Counted from the first letter of the stretch, positions 1 through 5,494 are shown. The stretch: DNA of 5,912 nt from Acidisarcina sp. (GCA_021155145.1 JAJNPX010000268.1:1-5912); one strand, 5' to 3'. The notes: generated from the letters alone by a model not told the origin. A program made the numbers and translations.

Positions 1-126
1 GATGCCTTTCGCCACCTCTTCATACGTTTTCAGCGTAAGCCATTTCTCTTCGGTAGGCAGCAGACGCTGATCAAGCATCAGAACGCCCTCATCGGACCAT
101 TTAACCGGAATTATGTTTAGATTCAT
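1..126 (-). CDS. mtnA: S-methyl-5-thioribose-1-phosphate isomerase, N-terminal 42 residues (gene continues off the left edge)
   Basis: MtnA isomerises the aldose methylthioribose-1-phosphate to methylthioribulose-1-phosphate in the cytosolic methionine salvage pathway. Only the first 42 codons are in the window, reading leftward from an ATG at 126-124. The translation begins MNLNIIPVKWSDEG and contains LDQRLLPTEE and LTLKTYEEVAKGI. This matches the conserved MtnA N-terminus, where a beta strand is followed by the LDQR(L/K)LP element and a T.EEVA helix. An in-frame stop lies 11 codons upstream and no other ATG, GTG or TTG falls between, so the start is well fixed. No clear Shine-Dalgarno precedes it. 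The catalytic Cys and Asp lie outside the window, so activity cannot be judged. The gene is divergent from the DoxX-like gene. Related eIF2B-alpha-like proteins are the alternative, but the LDQRLLP signature favours MtnA. Confidence 0.85.
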   Translation of the reverse strand, partial: MNLNIIPVKWSDEGVLMLDQRLLPTEEKWLTLKTYEEVAKGI

Positions 127-227
127 GATAGTCGAATGCGGAGACGCTATGACCGCCCATTAAGGTATGAACCTGTTCCCGCAAAGTACAAATCTTACGG
201 AAAATCATTCGTCTCCTCAAATTAGCC

Positions 228-256
228 GGAACTTTTTGGGTCGCCTGGCGCGTTTA
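228..256 (+). promoter_or_regulatory. ECF-sigma-like promoter candidate upstream of the DoxX-like gene
   Basis: GGAACTT at 228-234 is followed by exactly 16 nt and then CGTTTA at 251-256. A GGAAC(T) -35 element and a CGT-type -10 element 16-17 nt away is the usual architecture for extracytoplasmic-function sigma factors. Transcription would start near 262-264, giving a leader of about 43 nt before the ATG at 306. This is a match by eye, so it is a candidate only. Confidence 0.42.
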
Positions 257-273
257 TTGGTAAAGTTCAAGCT

Positions 274-294
274 CGCCACTCCGATGATGTGGCG
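274..294 (+). repeat. 6-bp perfect inverted repeat (possible leader hairpin or operator)
   Basis: CGCCAC at 274-279 and GTGGCG at 289-294 are perfect inverted copies separated by 9 nt. The element sits between the ECF-like promoter candidate and the ATG at 306, 11 nt before the start codon. In RNA it could form a hairpin overlapping the ribosome landing zone; as DNA it could be an operator. No T-run follows, so it is not a terminator. A 6-bp match can arise by chance. Confidence 0.3.
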
Positions 295-305
295 TCGAAA
301 ATGCT

Positions 306-989
306 ATGCGACTCGAGCACACACTTGATGAGATACACGGCGCGATAACTCATCGCTGGTATCTGCAGTTATTTACCGTAACTACCCGCGTCTTGCTTGC
401 GATCGGCTTTATACCGCCGAGCATACCAAAGATCCTGCACAGGCCATTTACGGTACTTCCCGACTCAAATCCGGTCGGGCATTATTTCAACGCCCTGTAT
501 CAGACCGGATTCTATTACGAGTTCATCGGATGGGGACAAATAATTGCCGCCTTATTGCTGCTCTTTCCCAGAACTGCGCATCTCGGAGCATTGATGTTCC
601 TTCCCATTATATTGAACATCGCCGTCCTTACTACTTCGGTCGGGTTCAAGGGCACCTGGGTCGTGACGATATTCATGTCCCTCGCAGCCATCTGGCTGGT
701 CGCGTGGGACTACGACCGCCTGAAACCGGTCCTCTTTCAGGCCAGAAAACAGGAGTCGCTAAGGCTTCCCATGCAATTCGTGACCGTGCCTTTGTTATTC
801 GCCTTCGGCGGAGCCTTAGTGGGTGGGACCTTTAAGCTTTTGGGCCTCGGAAACTTTCCAAATTATCTGATCATTACGGGCGCTCTCGTCGGCATGGGAG
901 CAGTTTTCGGGCTGATCGTCGCCGTACATCTGCGCTTTATGAGGGTCGGCCCGCTTGTGTACTCCCGTTCTAGCGACACGCTCTCCTAG
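306..989 (+). CDS. DoxX-like integral membrane protein, 227 aa
   Basis: This is a polytopic inner-membrane protein resembling the DoxX/SURF4-like superfamily; its substrate and function are not known from sequence. Hydrophobic segments lie at about residues 21-40, 71-88, 92-112, 117-134, 156-177 and 186-209, so six passes are possible where the core DoxX fold has four. Family-like features are the RVLLAIGFIPPSIPKIL first helix, a YQTGFYYEFIGWGQ loop-to-helix stretch at 65-78, and AALLLLFPRTAHLGAL leading into the third helix. The last two segments, after a charged loop at 135-152, look like an extension. An in-frame stop at 285-287 with no other start codon before 306 fixes the ATG. No Shine-Dalgarno is visible. 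It is divergent from mtnA and preceded by an ECF-like promoter candidate, which would suggest control by envelope or oxidative stress (inference). I am fairly sure of the gene, less of the family. Confidence 0.75.
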   Translation: MRLEHTLDEIHGAITHRWYLQLFTVTTRVLLAIGFIPPSIPKILHRPFTVLPDSNPVGHYFNALYQTGFYYEFIGWGQIIAALLLLFPRTAHLGALMFLPIILNIAVLTTSVGFKGTWVVTIFMSLAAIWLVAWDYDRLKPVLFQARKQESLRLPMQFVTVPLLFAFGGALVGGTFKLLGLGNFPNYLIITGALVGMGAVFGLIVAVHLRFMRVGPLVYSRSSDTLS

Positions 990-1021
990 CGGCACAGTCA
1001 CGTTGAACGACCCGGTCGGGT

Positions 1022-1050
1022 TTGCCTGTACGATTCGCTTGCTTTAAACT
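1022..1050 (+). promoter_or_regulatory. sigma70-like promoter candidate upstream of glgP
   Basis: TTGCCT at 1022-1027 and TAAACT at 1045-1050 are separated by 17 nt, the optimal spacing. Each matches its consensus hexamer (TTGACA, TATAAT) at four of six positions. Transcription would start around 1057, giving a leader of about 47 nt before the glgP ATG. It lies in the only gap between the DoxX-like gene and glgP, and no convincing terminator precedes it. It is a moderate match by eye. Confidence 0.33.
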
Positions 1051-1103
1051 CTAGGCGTACTTTGCTCACTTACACAACAAAGTATCCAGATTCAACCTAA
1101 GTA

Positions 1104-3269
1104 ATGCAGCAAGCCGTTTCTACGAGCATGGATCTCACTTTTCATACTTTTAAGCCGTTAGGAATAAGCCTTCCGGAGCCCCTTAAGGACCTTGAAAGGG
1201 TCGCGAACAATTTCTATTGGACATGGCAGCCGGATGGGGTCGAATTGTTTCGCTCCATAGACCCGGATCTATGGGATGAGGTGGAGCAGAATCCCCAACG
1301 CCTCCTTGCAGACGCAAGCCAGCTAAGGCTCTGGCAGAAAGCCAACGACGCAGAATACCTCAAGCGGCTTGGGGAATTTACAGCAAAATTCGACGCCTAT
1401 ACTGCCGCCAGGCCGATCGTTACGGGCGGAGCGGTTTCTGAAGAGAATCCGGCGGCATATTTCTGTGCGGAGTACGGCATCCATAATTCCCTTCCGATCT
1501 ATTCGGGCGGACTCGGCATTCTGGCAGGCGACCATCTCAAGTCTGCAAGTGACCTCAATTTGCCTCTTGTCGCGGTCGGCCTGCTTTATCGCTATGGATA
1601 CTTCCGCCAAAAGATCGCTCACGACGGCTGGCAGGAAGAGAATTATACGAATATCTTCAATTCGGGACTCGCGATCGAACAAGTTCAAAACGGATCGAGC
1701 GACGCCGTAAAGGTCGTCGTCCGTATTCGAGGGCGCGAGGTCTACGCTCAGGCCTGGCTGGTAAGGGTCGGACGCATCAAGCTCTATCTGCTCGATACCA
1801 ATATCAACGAGAACAATGAGATCGACCGGATGATCACGGGCCACTTGTATGGTGGAAACACCGAAACTCGGATCGTGCAGGAAAAGGTACTGGGCATCGG
1901 CGGAGTTAGGCTGTTGAGAGAGCTGGGGATCAAGCCATCGGTCTTTCATCTCAACGAAGGCCATTCGGCATTTCTCACACTTGAGCTTGCACATGAATAT
2001 CTCTTAGAGCACCCGAAGACAACTTTTGAAGATGCCCAGCGACACGTTCGGGCTCAATGCGTCTTTACCACCCACACACCTGTCACGGCCGGCAACGACG
2101 CATTTTCGACCGATGAACTCCACAGCTGTTTTGACAGCGATTTCATTGCGGGGCTAAAGCTGACCGATCAGGAATTTTTCGGGCTCGGGCGGATCGACCC
2201 TGCCGATCAGGACGAGCCTTTCGGGATGACGCCGTTCGCATTGCGGATGTGCCGATCGGCGAACGGAGTGAGCAAGAAACACGGCGAGGTCTCGAGAGGG
2301 CTTTGGAAGGATATGTATCCAAGCCTTGACGCCGCCGAGATCCCGATCACATATGTAACAAACGGTGTCCACGCCCCAACATGGATCGCACCCGCCTATC
2401 AATCCCTTTTCGCTGAAAAGCTGGGTCCTGATTGGCAGCGGCTCATAAATGACGCCAATGCCTGGCGTACCGCCATCGATCTTATTCCGGACGAGGATTT
2501 TTGGCGGGTCCACTCAGGTCTTAAAAATATGCTGGTCGCATTCGTTCGTCAGCGAACGATGGCCAAGGAAACGGGCACGCAGGACACCATCAACGAACAT
2601 CGCGACACGCGAAAGCTCTGCTCCCCGGAGGTGCTCACTATCGGGTTTGCACGACGGGTCGCGGCGTACAAGCGTTGGAACCTGATGTTGAGCGACCTCG
2701 ACCGTCTGTTGAAATTGGTCGACGATCCACTACGCCCTGTGCAGTTCATTTTCGCGGGTAAAGCTCATCCGCAGGACCGTACCGCCAAACAGATCCTCCA
2801 GCAATTGATGAGCATAAACCACGATTCGAACTGGCAGAACCGCGCGGTCTTTGTCGAGGACTACGATCAGGAAGTTGCTCGCTACCTGGTTCAGGGCGTC
2901 GATGTTTGGATGAATCTTCCCCGCCGACCTCTCGAGGCAAGCGGCACGAGCGGTATGAAGGCGGCCATGAACGGCGTGCTAAATTTTTCGGTCCTCGATG
3001 GATGGTGGATCGAGGGGTACAATGCAAAGAACGGCTTTGCGATCGGCGATCTTGCCGTGGATGAGGACGCCGAGATGGATGCCGAGGACGCCTCCGCACT
3101 ATACGACATGCTGGAAAATGTGTTGATCCCGAAATTTTATTCTAGGGGCGACGACGGCATACCCGCCGCGTGGGTCGCAATGATGAAAAACGCGATCGCG
3201 ACCCTTACACCGCAATTTTCGAGCGATCGGATGGTCGCCGAATACCTGAAGCGCATCTACAACGCCTGA
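1104..3269 (+). CDS. glgP: Alpha-glucan phosphorylase (glycogen/maltodextrin phosphorylase family), 721 aa
   Basis: This is a PLP-dependent GT35 enzyme that phosphorolyses alpha-1,4-glucan ends to glucose-1-phosphate in the cytoplasm. It belongs to the shorter alpha-glucan phosphorylase subfamily (TIGR02094-like), for which about 700-850 aa is usual, not the mammalian/E. coli GlgP type. The N-terminal region (9-100) has FHTFKPLGISLPEPL and a NNFYWTW segment like the DUF3417 domain. Substrate and structural motifs follow: CAEYG at 121-125, SGGLGILAGDH at 134-144, HLNEGHSAF at 282-290, TTHTPV at 322-327, and RRVAAYKR at 517-524. The PLP lysine is K619 within EASGTSGMK (611-619), followed by LDGWW (631-635). 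All expected key motifs are present. An in-frame stop at 1098-1100 makes 1104 the first possible ATG; M9 (1128) is an alternative, since the family homology starts just after it and neither ATG has a good Shine-Dalgarno. It leads the following tightly spaced cluster. Confidence 0.93.
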   Translation: MQQAVSTSMDLTFHTFKPLGISLPEPLKDLERVANNFYWTWQPDGVELFRSIDPDLWDEVEQNPQRLLADASQLRLWQKANDAEYLKRLGEFTAKFDAYTAARPIVTGGAVSEENPAAYFCAEYGIHNSLPIYSGGLGILAGDHLKSASDLNLPLVAVGLLYRYGYFRQKIAHDGWQEENYTNIFNSGLAIEQVQNGSSDAVKVVVRIRGREVYAQAWLVRVGRIKLYLLDTNINENNEIDRMITGHLYGGNTETRIVQEKVLGIGGVRLLRELGIKPSVFHLNEGHSAFLTLELAHEYLLEHPKTTFEDAQRHVRAQCVFTTHTPVTAGNDAFSTDELHSCFDSDFIAGLKLTDQEFFGLGRIDPADQDEPFGMTPFALRMCRSANGVSKKHGEVSRGLWKDMYPSLDAAEIPITYVTNGVHAPTWIAPAYQSLFAEKLGPDWQRLINDANAWRTAIDLIPDEDFWRVHSGLKNMLVAFVRQRTMAKETGTQDTINEHRDTRKLCSPEVLTIGFARRVAAYKRWNLMLSDLDRLLKLVDDPLRPVQFIFAGKAHPQDRTAKQILQQLMSINHDSNWQNRAVFVEDYDQEVARYLVQGVDVWMNLPRRPLEASGTSGMKAAMNGVLNFSVLDGWWIEGYNAKNGFAIGDLAVDEDAEMDAEDASALYDMLENVLIPKFYSRGDDGIPAAWVAMMKNAIATLTPQFSSDRMVAEYLKRIYNA

Positions 3270-3283
3270 TATCGATCAACGCA

Positions 3284-4003
3284 ATGCAGAACCTTGAGTT
3301 TAGAACCGGCGTCATCAAACCCGTAGAGGTCTATAAAGAGGCCTGGGAGATGATGAAGGGCGAGTTTTGGATGATCTTCGGCATCACGATCGTCGGGATG
3401 CTCGTCGCCGGCATCATCCCCATCGTGATCATGGGGCCGATGATGTGCGGCATCTATATGGCACTGCTGGACAAAGCCGACGGAAGGCCCGCGAGCTTTG
3501 AAAAGCTTTTCAAGGGCTTCGACTATTTTCTGCCCGGCTTTATCGTTTCGCTGGTCGTAATGCTGCCGTTGATGATCTTTATCTTCGTTGTTTATATTCC
3601 GATGATCGCCCTCAGCATTGCAGGGCCGCGGATGGACCCGGAACAGTTATGGCCGCTGATCATCGGGATGATCATTGTCGAGATTTTCATCGGGATCTTG
3701 ATGACCATCCTGCATTCTCTGCTCATCTTCGCATTTCCGCTCATCGTGGATCGAAAGCTGAGCGGTATGCAGGCGATCAAGCTGAGCGCCCGGGCGGTGT
3801 GGGCAAACAAGGCGGGTATCGGAGGGCTTTTCGGTATCGGGATCATTCTTTGCTTCGCCGGTTACCTTTTGCTTTGTGTGGGAGTTTACCTCGCATTGCC
3901 GCTAATAATTATGGCCACGACCGTTGCATACCGTAAGGTCTTTCCGGGTACCGCATCTGCCCATTTCGACCCGCCGCCGCCGGGAGTTTATCAAGGATTA
4001 TAA
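3284..4003 (+). CDS. Methionine-rich polytopic membrane protein, 239 aa, function unknown
   Basis: I do not recognise a defined function. The layout resembles uncharacterised DUF975/BPSS1780-like membrane proteins: a soluble N-terminal start, a GPMMCGIYMALL motif (51-62), a short loop with SFEKLFKGFDYFLPG (71-85), and FAFPLIVDRKLSGMQAIKLS (149-168) before the last helices. Hydrophobic segments lie at about 29-50, 53-63, 84-112, 123-153, 178-193 and 195-213. The C-terminal tail is proline-rich (DPPPPG, 229-234). Methionine makes up 17 of 239 residues, mostly in or next to membrane segments. The frame stays open upstream into glgP, but the ATG at 3284 lies 14 nt after the glgP stop and precedes a family-like start, so I prefer it; the upstream extension to 3170 would overlap glgP and reads as hydrophilic shadow sequence. 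No Shine-Dalgarno is seen. The stop TAA shares one base with the next ATG, implying co-transcription and coupled translation. Confidence 0.82.
   Translation: MQNLEFRTGVIKPVEVYKEAWEMMKGEFWMIFGITIVGMLVAGIIPIVIMGPMMCGIYMALLDKADGRPASFEKLFKGFDYFLPGFIVSLVVMLPLMIFIFVVYIPMIALSIAGPRMDPEQLWPLIIGMIIVEIFIGILMTILHSLLIFAFPLIVDRKLSGMQAIKLSARAVWANKAGIGGLFGIGIILCFAGYLLLCVGVYLALPLIIMATTVAYRKVFPGTASAHFDPPPPGVYQGL
3993..3997 (+). promoter_or_regulatory. Shine-Dalgarno for the BrxC-like gene
   Basis: AAGGA lies 5 nt before the ATG at 4003, inside the last codons of the membrane-protein gene. It is the clearest ribosome-binding site in the window. It supports the start at 4003 and shows that this organism does use Shine-Dalgarno initiation for genes inside operons. 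Confidence 0.6.
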
Positions 4004-4347
4004 TGGCGATCATCAACAGGGTGGACTCCTTAGACGAGCTTGACGCCGTATTCGAACGCTCGTATCGAATGCCGTTGGTGCTATTCAAGCACAGCAATTC
4101 CTGCGGGATAAGCGCTCATGTACTGGACATCGTCTCCGAAATTGACGGTGAGATAAATATCGTCGTCATCCAGGAGAATCGAGGTCTCTCAAAGGACATT
4201 GTTGAGAGGACCGGGTACTCACATCAGTCACCCCAGGCTTTCGTGCTGGTCAACGGCAAGGCCGTATATCACGCAACACACTACGGAATAGACCCGGACA
4301 AGATCGGACGTTTAATCAACCCGGTGATCGAGTCGGGACAGGAATGA
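4003..4347 (+). CDS. brxC: Monothiol bacilliredoxin-like protein (BrxC/YtxJ family), 114 aa
   Basis: Members of this thioredoxin-fold family act in bacillithiol redox balance; the single active-site cysteine is thought to resolve mixed disulfides of protein thiols with bacillithiol in the cytoplasm. Here the strand VLFKHSNSCGIS (26-37) carries the only cysteine, C34, at the expected position. The thioredoxin-fold cis-proline region is SHQSPQAFVLVNGKAV (73-88), followed by YHATHYGI (89-96). The family motif is usually TCPIS; here it is SCGIS, so the proline after the cysteine is replaced by glycine. Length is typical of the family (about 110 aa). The ATG overlaps the preceding stop by one base and has AAGGA at a good distance. 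The stop overlaps the next gene, so it is mid-operon. Bacillithiol synthesis genes are not in the window, so use of that thiol is inferred from the family. A generic thioredoxin-like protein is the alternative. Confidence 0.8.
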   Translation: MAIINRVDSLDELDAVFERSYRMPLVLFKHSNSCGISAHVLDIVSEIDGEINIVVIQENRGLSKDIVERTGYSHQSPQAFVLVNGKAVYHATHYGIDPDKIGRLINPVIESGQE

Positions 4348-4637
4348 TGGAACCGCTTCAGATAATCGAAGAAAGTGATTCCGAGATCACGATAAACTGG
4401 TCCGACGGTTCGACCACGTTGTACCGAGCTCCGGCCCTCCGCCGTGCCTGCCCCTGTGCCGGTTGTATCAACGAATGGTCAGGCGAAAAAGTGCTCGATC
4501 CCGCAAACATCGCCGATGATCTGACCATCCGACATATATCCATCGTCGGCCGCTACGCCCTCAACTTTCACTTTTCAGACGGTCACGAAACCGGAATTTT
4601 TAGTTTCAAATATCTGAGGGACCAGACCGCCGCATAG
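4344..4637 (+). CDS. DUF971 / gamma-butyrobetaine hydroxylase N-terminal-like protein, 97 aa
   Basis: This is a stand-alone copy of the domain found at the N-terminus of gamma-butyrobetaine and trimethyllysine hydroxylases (PF06155), without the catalytic oxygenase part. The bacterial stand-alone form is uncharacterised and is often found near Fe-S or Mrp/ApbC-type genes. Visible family features are INWSDGSTTLYRAPALRRAC (17-36), CPCAGCINEWSGEKVLDP (36-53), and YALNFHFSDGHETGIFSF (71-88). C36, C38, C41 and H81 correspond to the zinc ligands (Cys-x-Cys-x-x-Cys plus His) known for the human hydroxylase domain, and all four are present, so zinc binding is likely. Full length for the family. The ATG overlaps the brxC stop in an ATGA arrangement; a second ATG at 4347 is also possible and sits better behind the AGGA at 4340-4343. 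It is the last gene of the tight cluster. Confidence 0.88.
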   Translation: MMEPLQIIEESDSEITINWSDGSTTLYRAPALRRACPCAGCINEWSGEKVLDPANIADDLTIRHISIVGRYALNFHFSDGHETGIFSFKYLRDQTAA

Positions 4638-4682
4638 CCGTTTCGAATACCGCCATTTGGAGCGTACCGGCGCGGTTTGATG

Positions 4683-4698
4683 TATCATTGTATAAATG
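4683..4698 (+). promoter_or_regulatory. Candidate -10 element (TATCAT) giving a leaderless transcript
   Basis: TATCAT at 4683-4688 matches the -10 consensus at five of six positions and ends 7 nt before the ATG at 4696. Transcription would therefore begin at or within a base of the start codon. No Shine-Dalgarno exists upstream, and the codon directly before the ATG is TAA. A convincing -35 hexamer is lacking; TTGGAG at 4657-4662 is weak and its 20-nt spacer is too long. Confidence 0.4.
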
Positions 4699-4968
4699 CA
4701 GGAAAGAGAGATCTTCGACGAACGGCAAGAGGTCAAAACGGCAAATTATTCGTGCCCGTTTTGCCGCGAACGCAACGACTACGACGTCCGATGGATGAAG
4801 CGGACAAAAAAGAAGGTTCCGCCCCGCAATATCAACGAGCACGACCGTGCCCGGTTTCAGAAATCGCGTGATTATATGGTCCGAATGGACGATCAGCTGA
4901 TGTGCAAGAATATGCGTTGCCGTAAGCGCTTTGAGATACCGTCATCTCAGTCGGTGGTCTTCATCTAG
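4696..4968 (+). CDS. Small four-cysteine zinc-ribbon-like protein, 90 aa, function unknown
   Basis: I do not recognise a named family. The protein has a CPFC knuckle (C20-C23) and a second pair, CKNMRC (C70-C75), separated by 46 residues rich in Arg and Lys; this is the layout of a split zinc ribbon with one CX2C and one CX4C pair. The linker includes KRTKKK (35-40) and an RxR-type basic helix, so nucleic-acid binding is plausible but is inference. The residues are just the four ligands; nothing catalytic is visible. The in-frame codon before the ATG is a stop (4693-4695), so 4696 is the first possible start, and a later Met (residue 34) would remove the first knuckle. It sits 58 nt after the DUF971 gene with its own promoter-like -10 element, so it is probably a separate unit or an internal start. 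No terminator separates it from the cluster before it. Confidence 0.75.
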   Translation: MQEREIFDERQEVKTANYSCPFCRERNDYDVRWMKRTKKKVPPRNINEHDRARFQKSRDYMVRMDDQLMCKNMRCRKRFEIPSSQSVVFI

Positions 4969-4991
4969 GGTATCGCAATTGTCGAGCGCCG

Positions 4992-5002
4992 TGTGCTATT
5001 CT
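4992..5002 (+). promoter_or_regulatory. Extended -10 promoter candidate upstream of the DUF6335-like gene
   Basis: TGCTATTCT at 4994-5002 has the TGn extension directly before TATTCT, which matches the -10 consensus at four of six positions. It would give a leader of about 34 nt before the GTG at 5043. No -35 at proper spacing is seen: TTGTCG at 4979-4984 is only 12 nt from the -10. It is weak support that this gene is transcribed separately. Confidence 0.25.
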
Positions 5003-5042
5003 TCCCGCATCGATTTAGAAAAAGGGAACGGGGGTCGGTCAG

Positions 5043-5426
5043 GTGTCACCAAACGAATTGGAATTTTACGAGAACGAAGAGCCGGTCAGCGAAGAGATCC
5101 GAGAGTTCATCGAAGAGGAGATCTCTCACGCTCCCAAGGCCCCCAGCGAGCTTGAAGAGCGGCTCGAAGAACATCATTCTTCATCCCCGGCAGATTCGGG
5201 CGGAGACATTGATGCACAATGGGAAGAGGTCAACACGTCGGGATCCGAAGCCGTATTCGGTCATAATCCGACTCCCGACCAGTCCGACGTCGAGGACAAC
5301 GCACACGCGATGGGAATAGACTTTGAGGACAACGAGCCTCTCGATTTTATCCGAAAAATGGAAAAGCGCGACCAGGACCGCTATGAATTGAACGAAAGAT
5401 CGAAGAACGGCGACGAGTCGATCTGA
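5043..5426 (+). CDS. Highly acidic DUF6335-like protein, 127 aa, function unknown
   Basis: This resembles DUF6335-type proteins known from Cyanobacteria and Acidobacteriota, whose function is not established. The most family-like blocks are GGDIDAQWEE (53-62), EAVFGHNPTPDQSDVEDN (69-86) and AMGIDFEDNEPL (89-100). The N-terminal 45 residues are Glu-rich and helical in look. I count 38 acidic against 10 Lys/Arg residues, so the protein is strongly anionic and probably soluble; there is no signal peptide or membrane segment. The start is GTG: an in-frame TAG at 5016-5018 is followed by no ATG or TTG before 5043, so GTG is the first possible start. A G-rich stretch (5029-5034) about 8 nt upstream may serve as a ribosome-binding site. 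It ends just before a bidirectional terminator. Confidence 0.75.
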   Translation: MSPNELEFYENEEPVSEEIREFIEEEISHAPKAPSELEERLEEHHSSSPADSGGDIDAQWEEVNTSGSEAVFGHNPTPDQSDVEDNAHAMGIDFEDNEPLDFIRKMEKRDQDRYELNERSKNGDESI

Positions 5427-5431
5427 GCCCC

Positions 5432-5443
5432 ATTACCGGTAAT
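5432..5443. repeat. 12-bp perfect palindrome ATTACCGGTAAT
   Basis: The 12 bases are identical to their own reverse complement. It lies 5 bp after the stop of the DUF6335-like gene and abuts the A-tract of the terminator hairpin. It could be a protein-binding site or part of the 3' end structure. As an RNA hairpin it has only four stem pairs, so it is not a terminator by itself. Confidence 0.35.
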
Positions 5444-5475
5444 AAAAAAAAGACCGCTGTTGGGCGGCCTTTTTT
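5444..5475. terminator. Bidirectional intrinsic terminator between convergent genes
   Basis: AAAAGACCGC (5448-5457) pairs with GCGGCCTTTT (5464-5473) around a 6-nt loop, with one A-C mismatch. The right side is followed by a T-run (T6 at 5470-5475, then G and TTT). On the minus strand the left-hand A8 (5444-5451) becomes a T8 run. It therefore can stop transcription from both the DUF6335-like gene (plus) and the TonB-like gene (minus). Its position exactly between two convergent stops supports this. Confidence 0.88.
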
Positions 5476-5494
5476 GTTTGACTTGATCACGAGG

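Noticed and set aside
169..178. GAACCTGTTC as a LexA/SOS-type operator in the mtnA-DoxX intergenic region
   Set aside because: The two half-sites are separated by 2 bp, not the 4 bp of GAAC-N4-GTTC SOS boxes, and neither neighbour is an SOS gene.
127..227. SAM-type riboswitch or sigma70 promoter for mtnA on the minus strand
   Set aside because: The leader is about 100 nt with no recognisable riboswitch core, and the best -35/-10 pairs (TTGTAC with ATACCT at 17 nt, or CTTAAT) match poorly.
301..348. ATG at 301 as an alternative start for the DoxX-like gene
   Set aside because: It is in a different frame that reaches TAA after 15 codons; the ATG at 306 is the first start in the coding frame.
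1008..1024. ACCCGGTCGGGT followed by TT as a terminator after the DoxX-like gene
   Set aside because: The stem is only 4-5 bp with a 2-4 nt loop and just three T residues follow, so it is too weak to call.
1323..1994. Long antisense open frame (223 codons) inside glgP, and a shorter one at 2746-3099
   Set aside because: The opposite frame carries the conserved phosphorylase motifs through the whole stretch; the antisense translations look like no known protein and have no start signals.
3170..3283. N-terminal extension of the membrane protein back to an ATG inside glgP
   Set aside because: The 38 extra residues overlap conserved glgP coding sequence in another frame and are charged and low in family likeness; the ATG at 3284 gives normal operon spacing.
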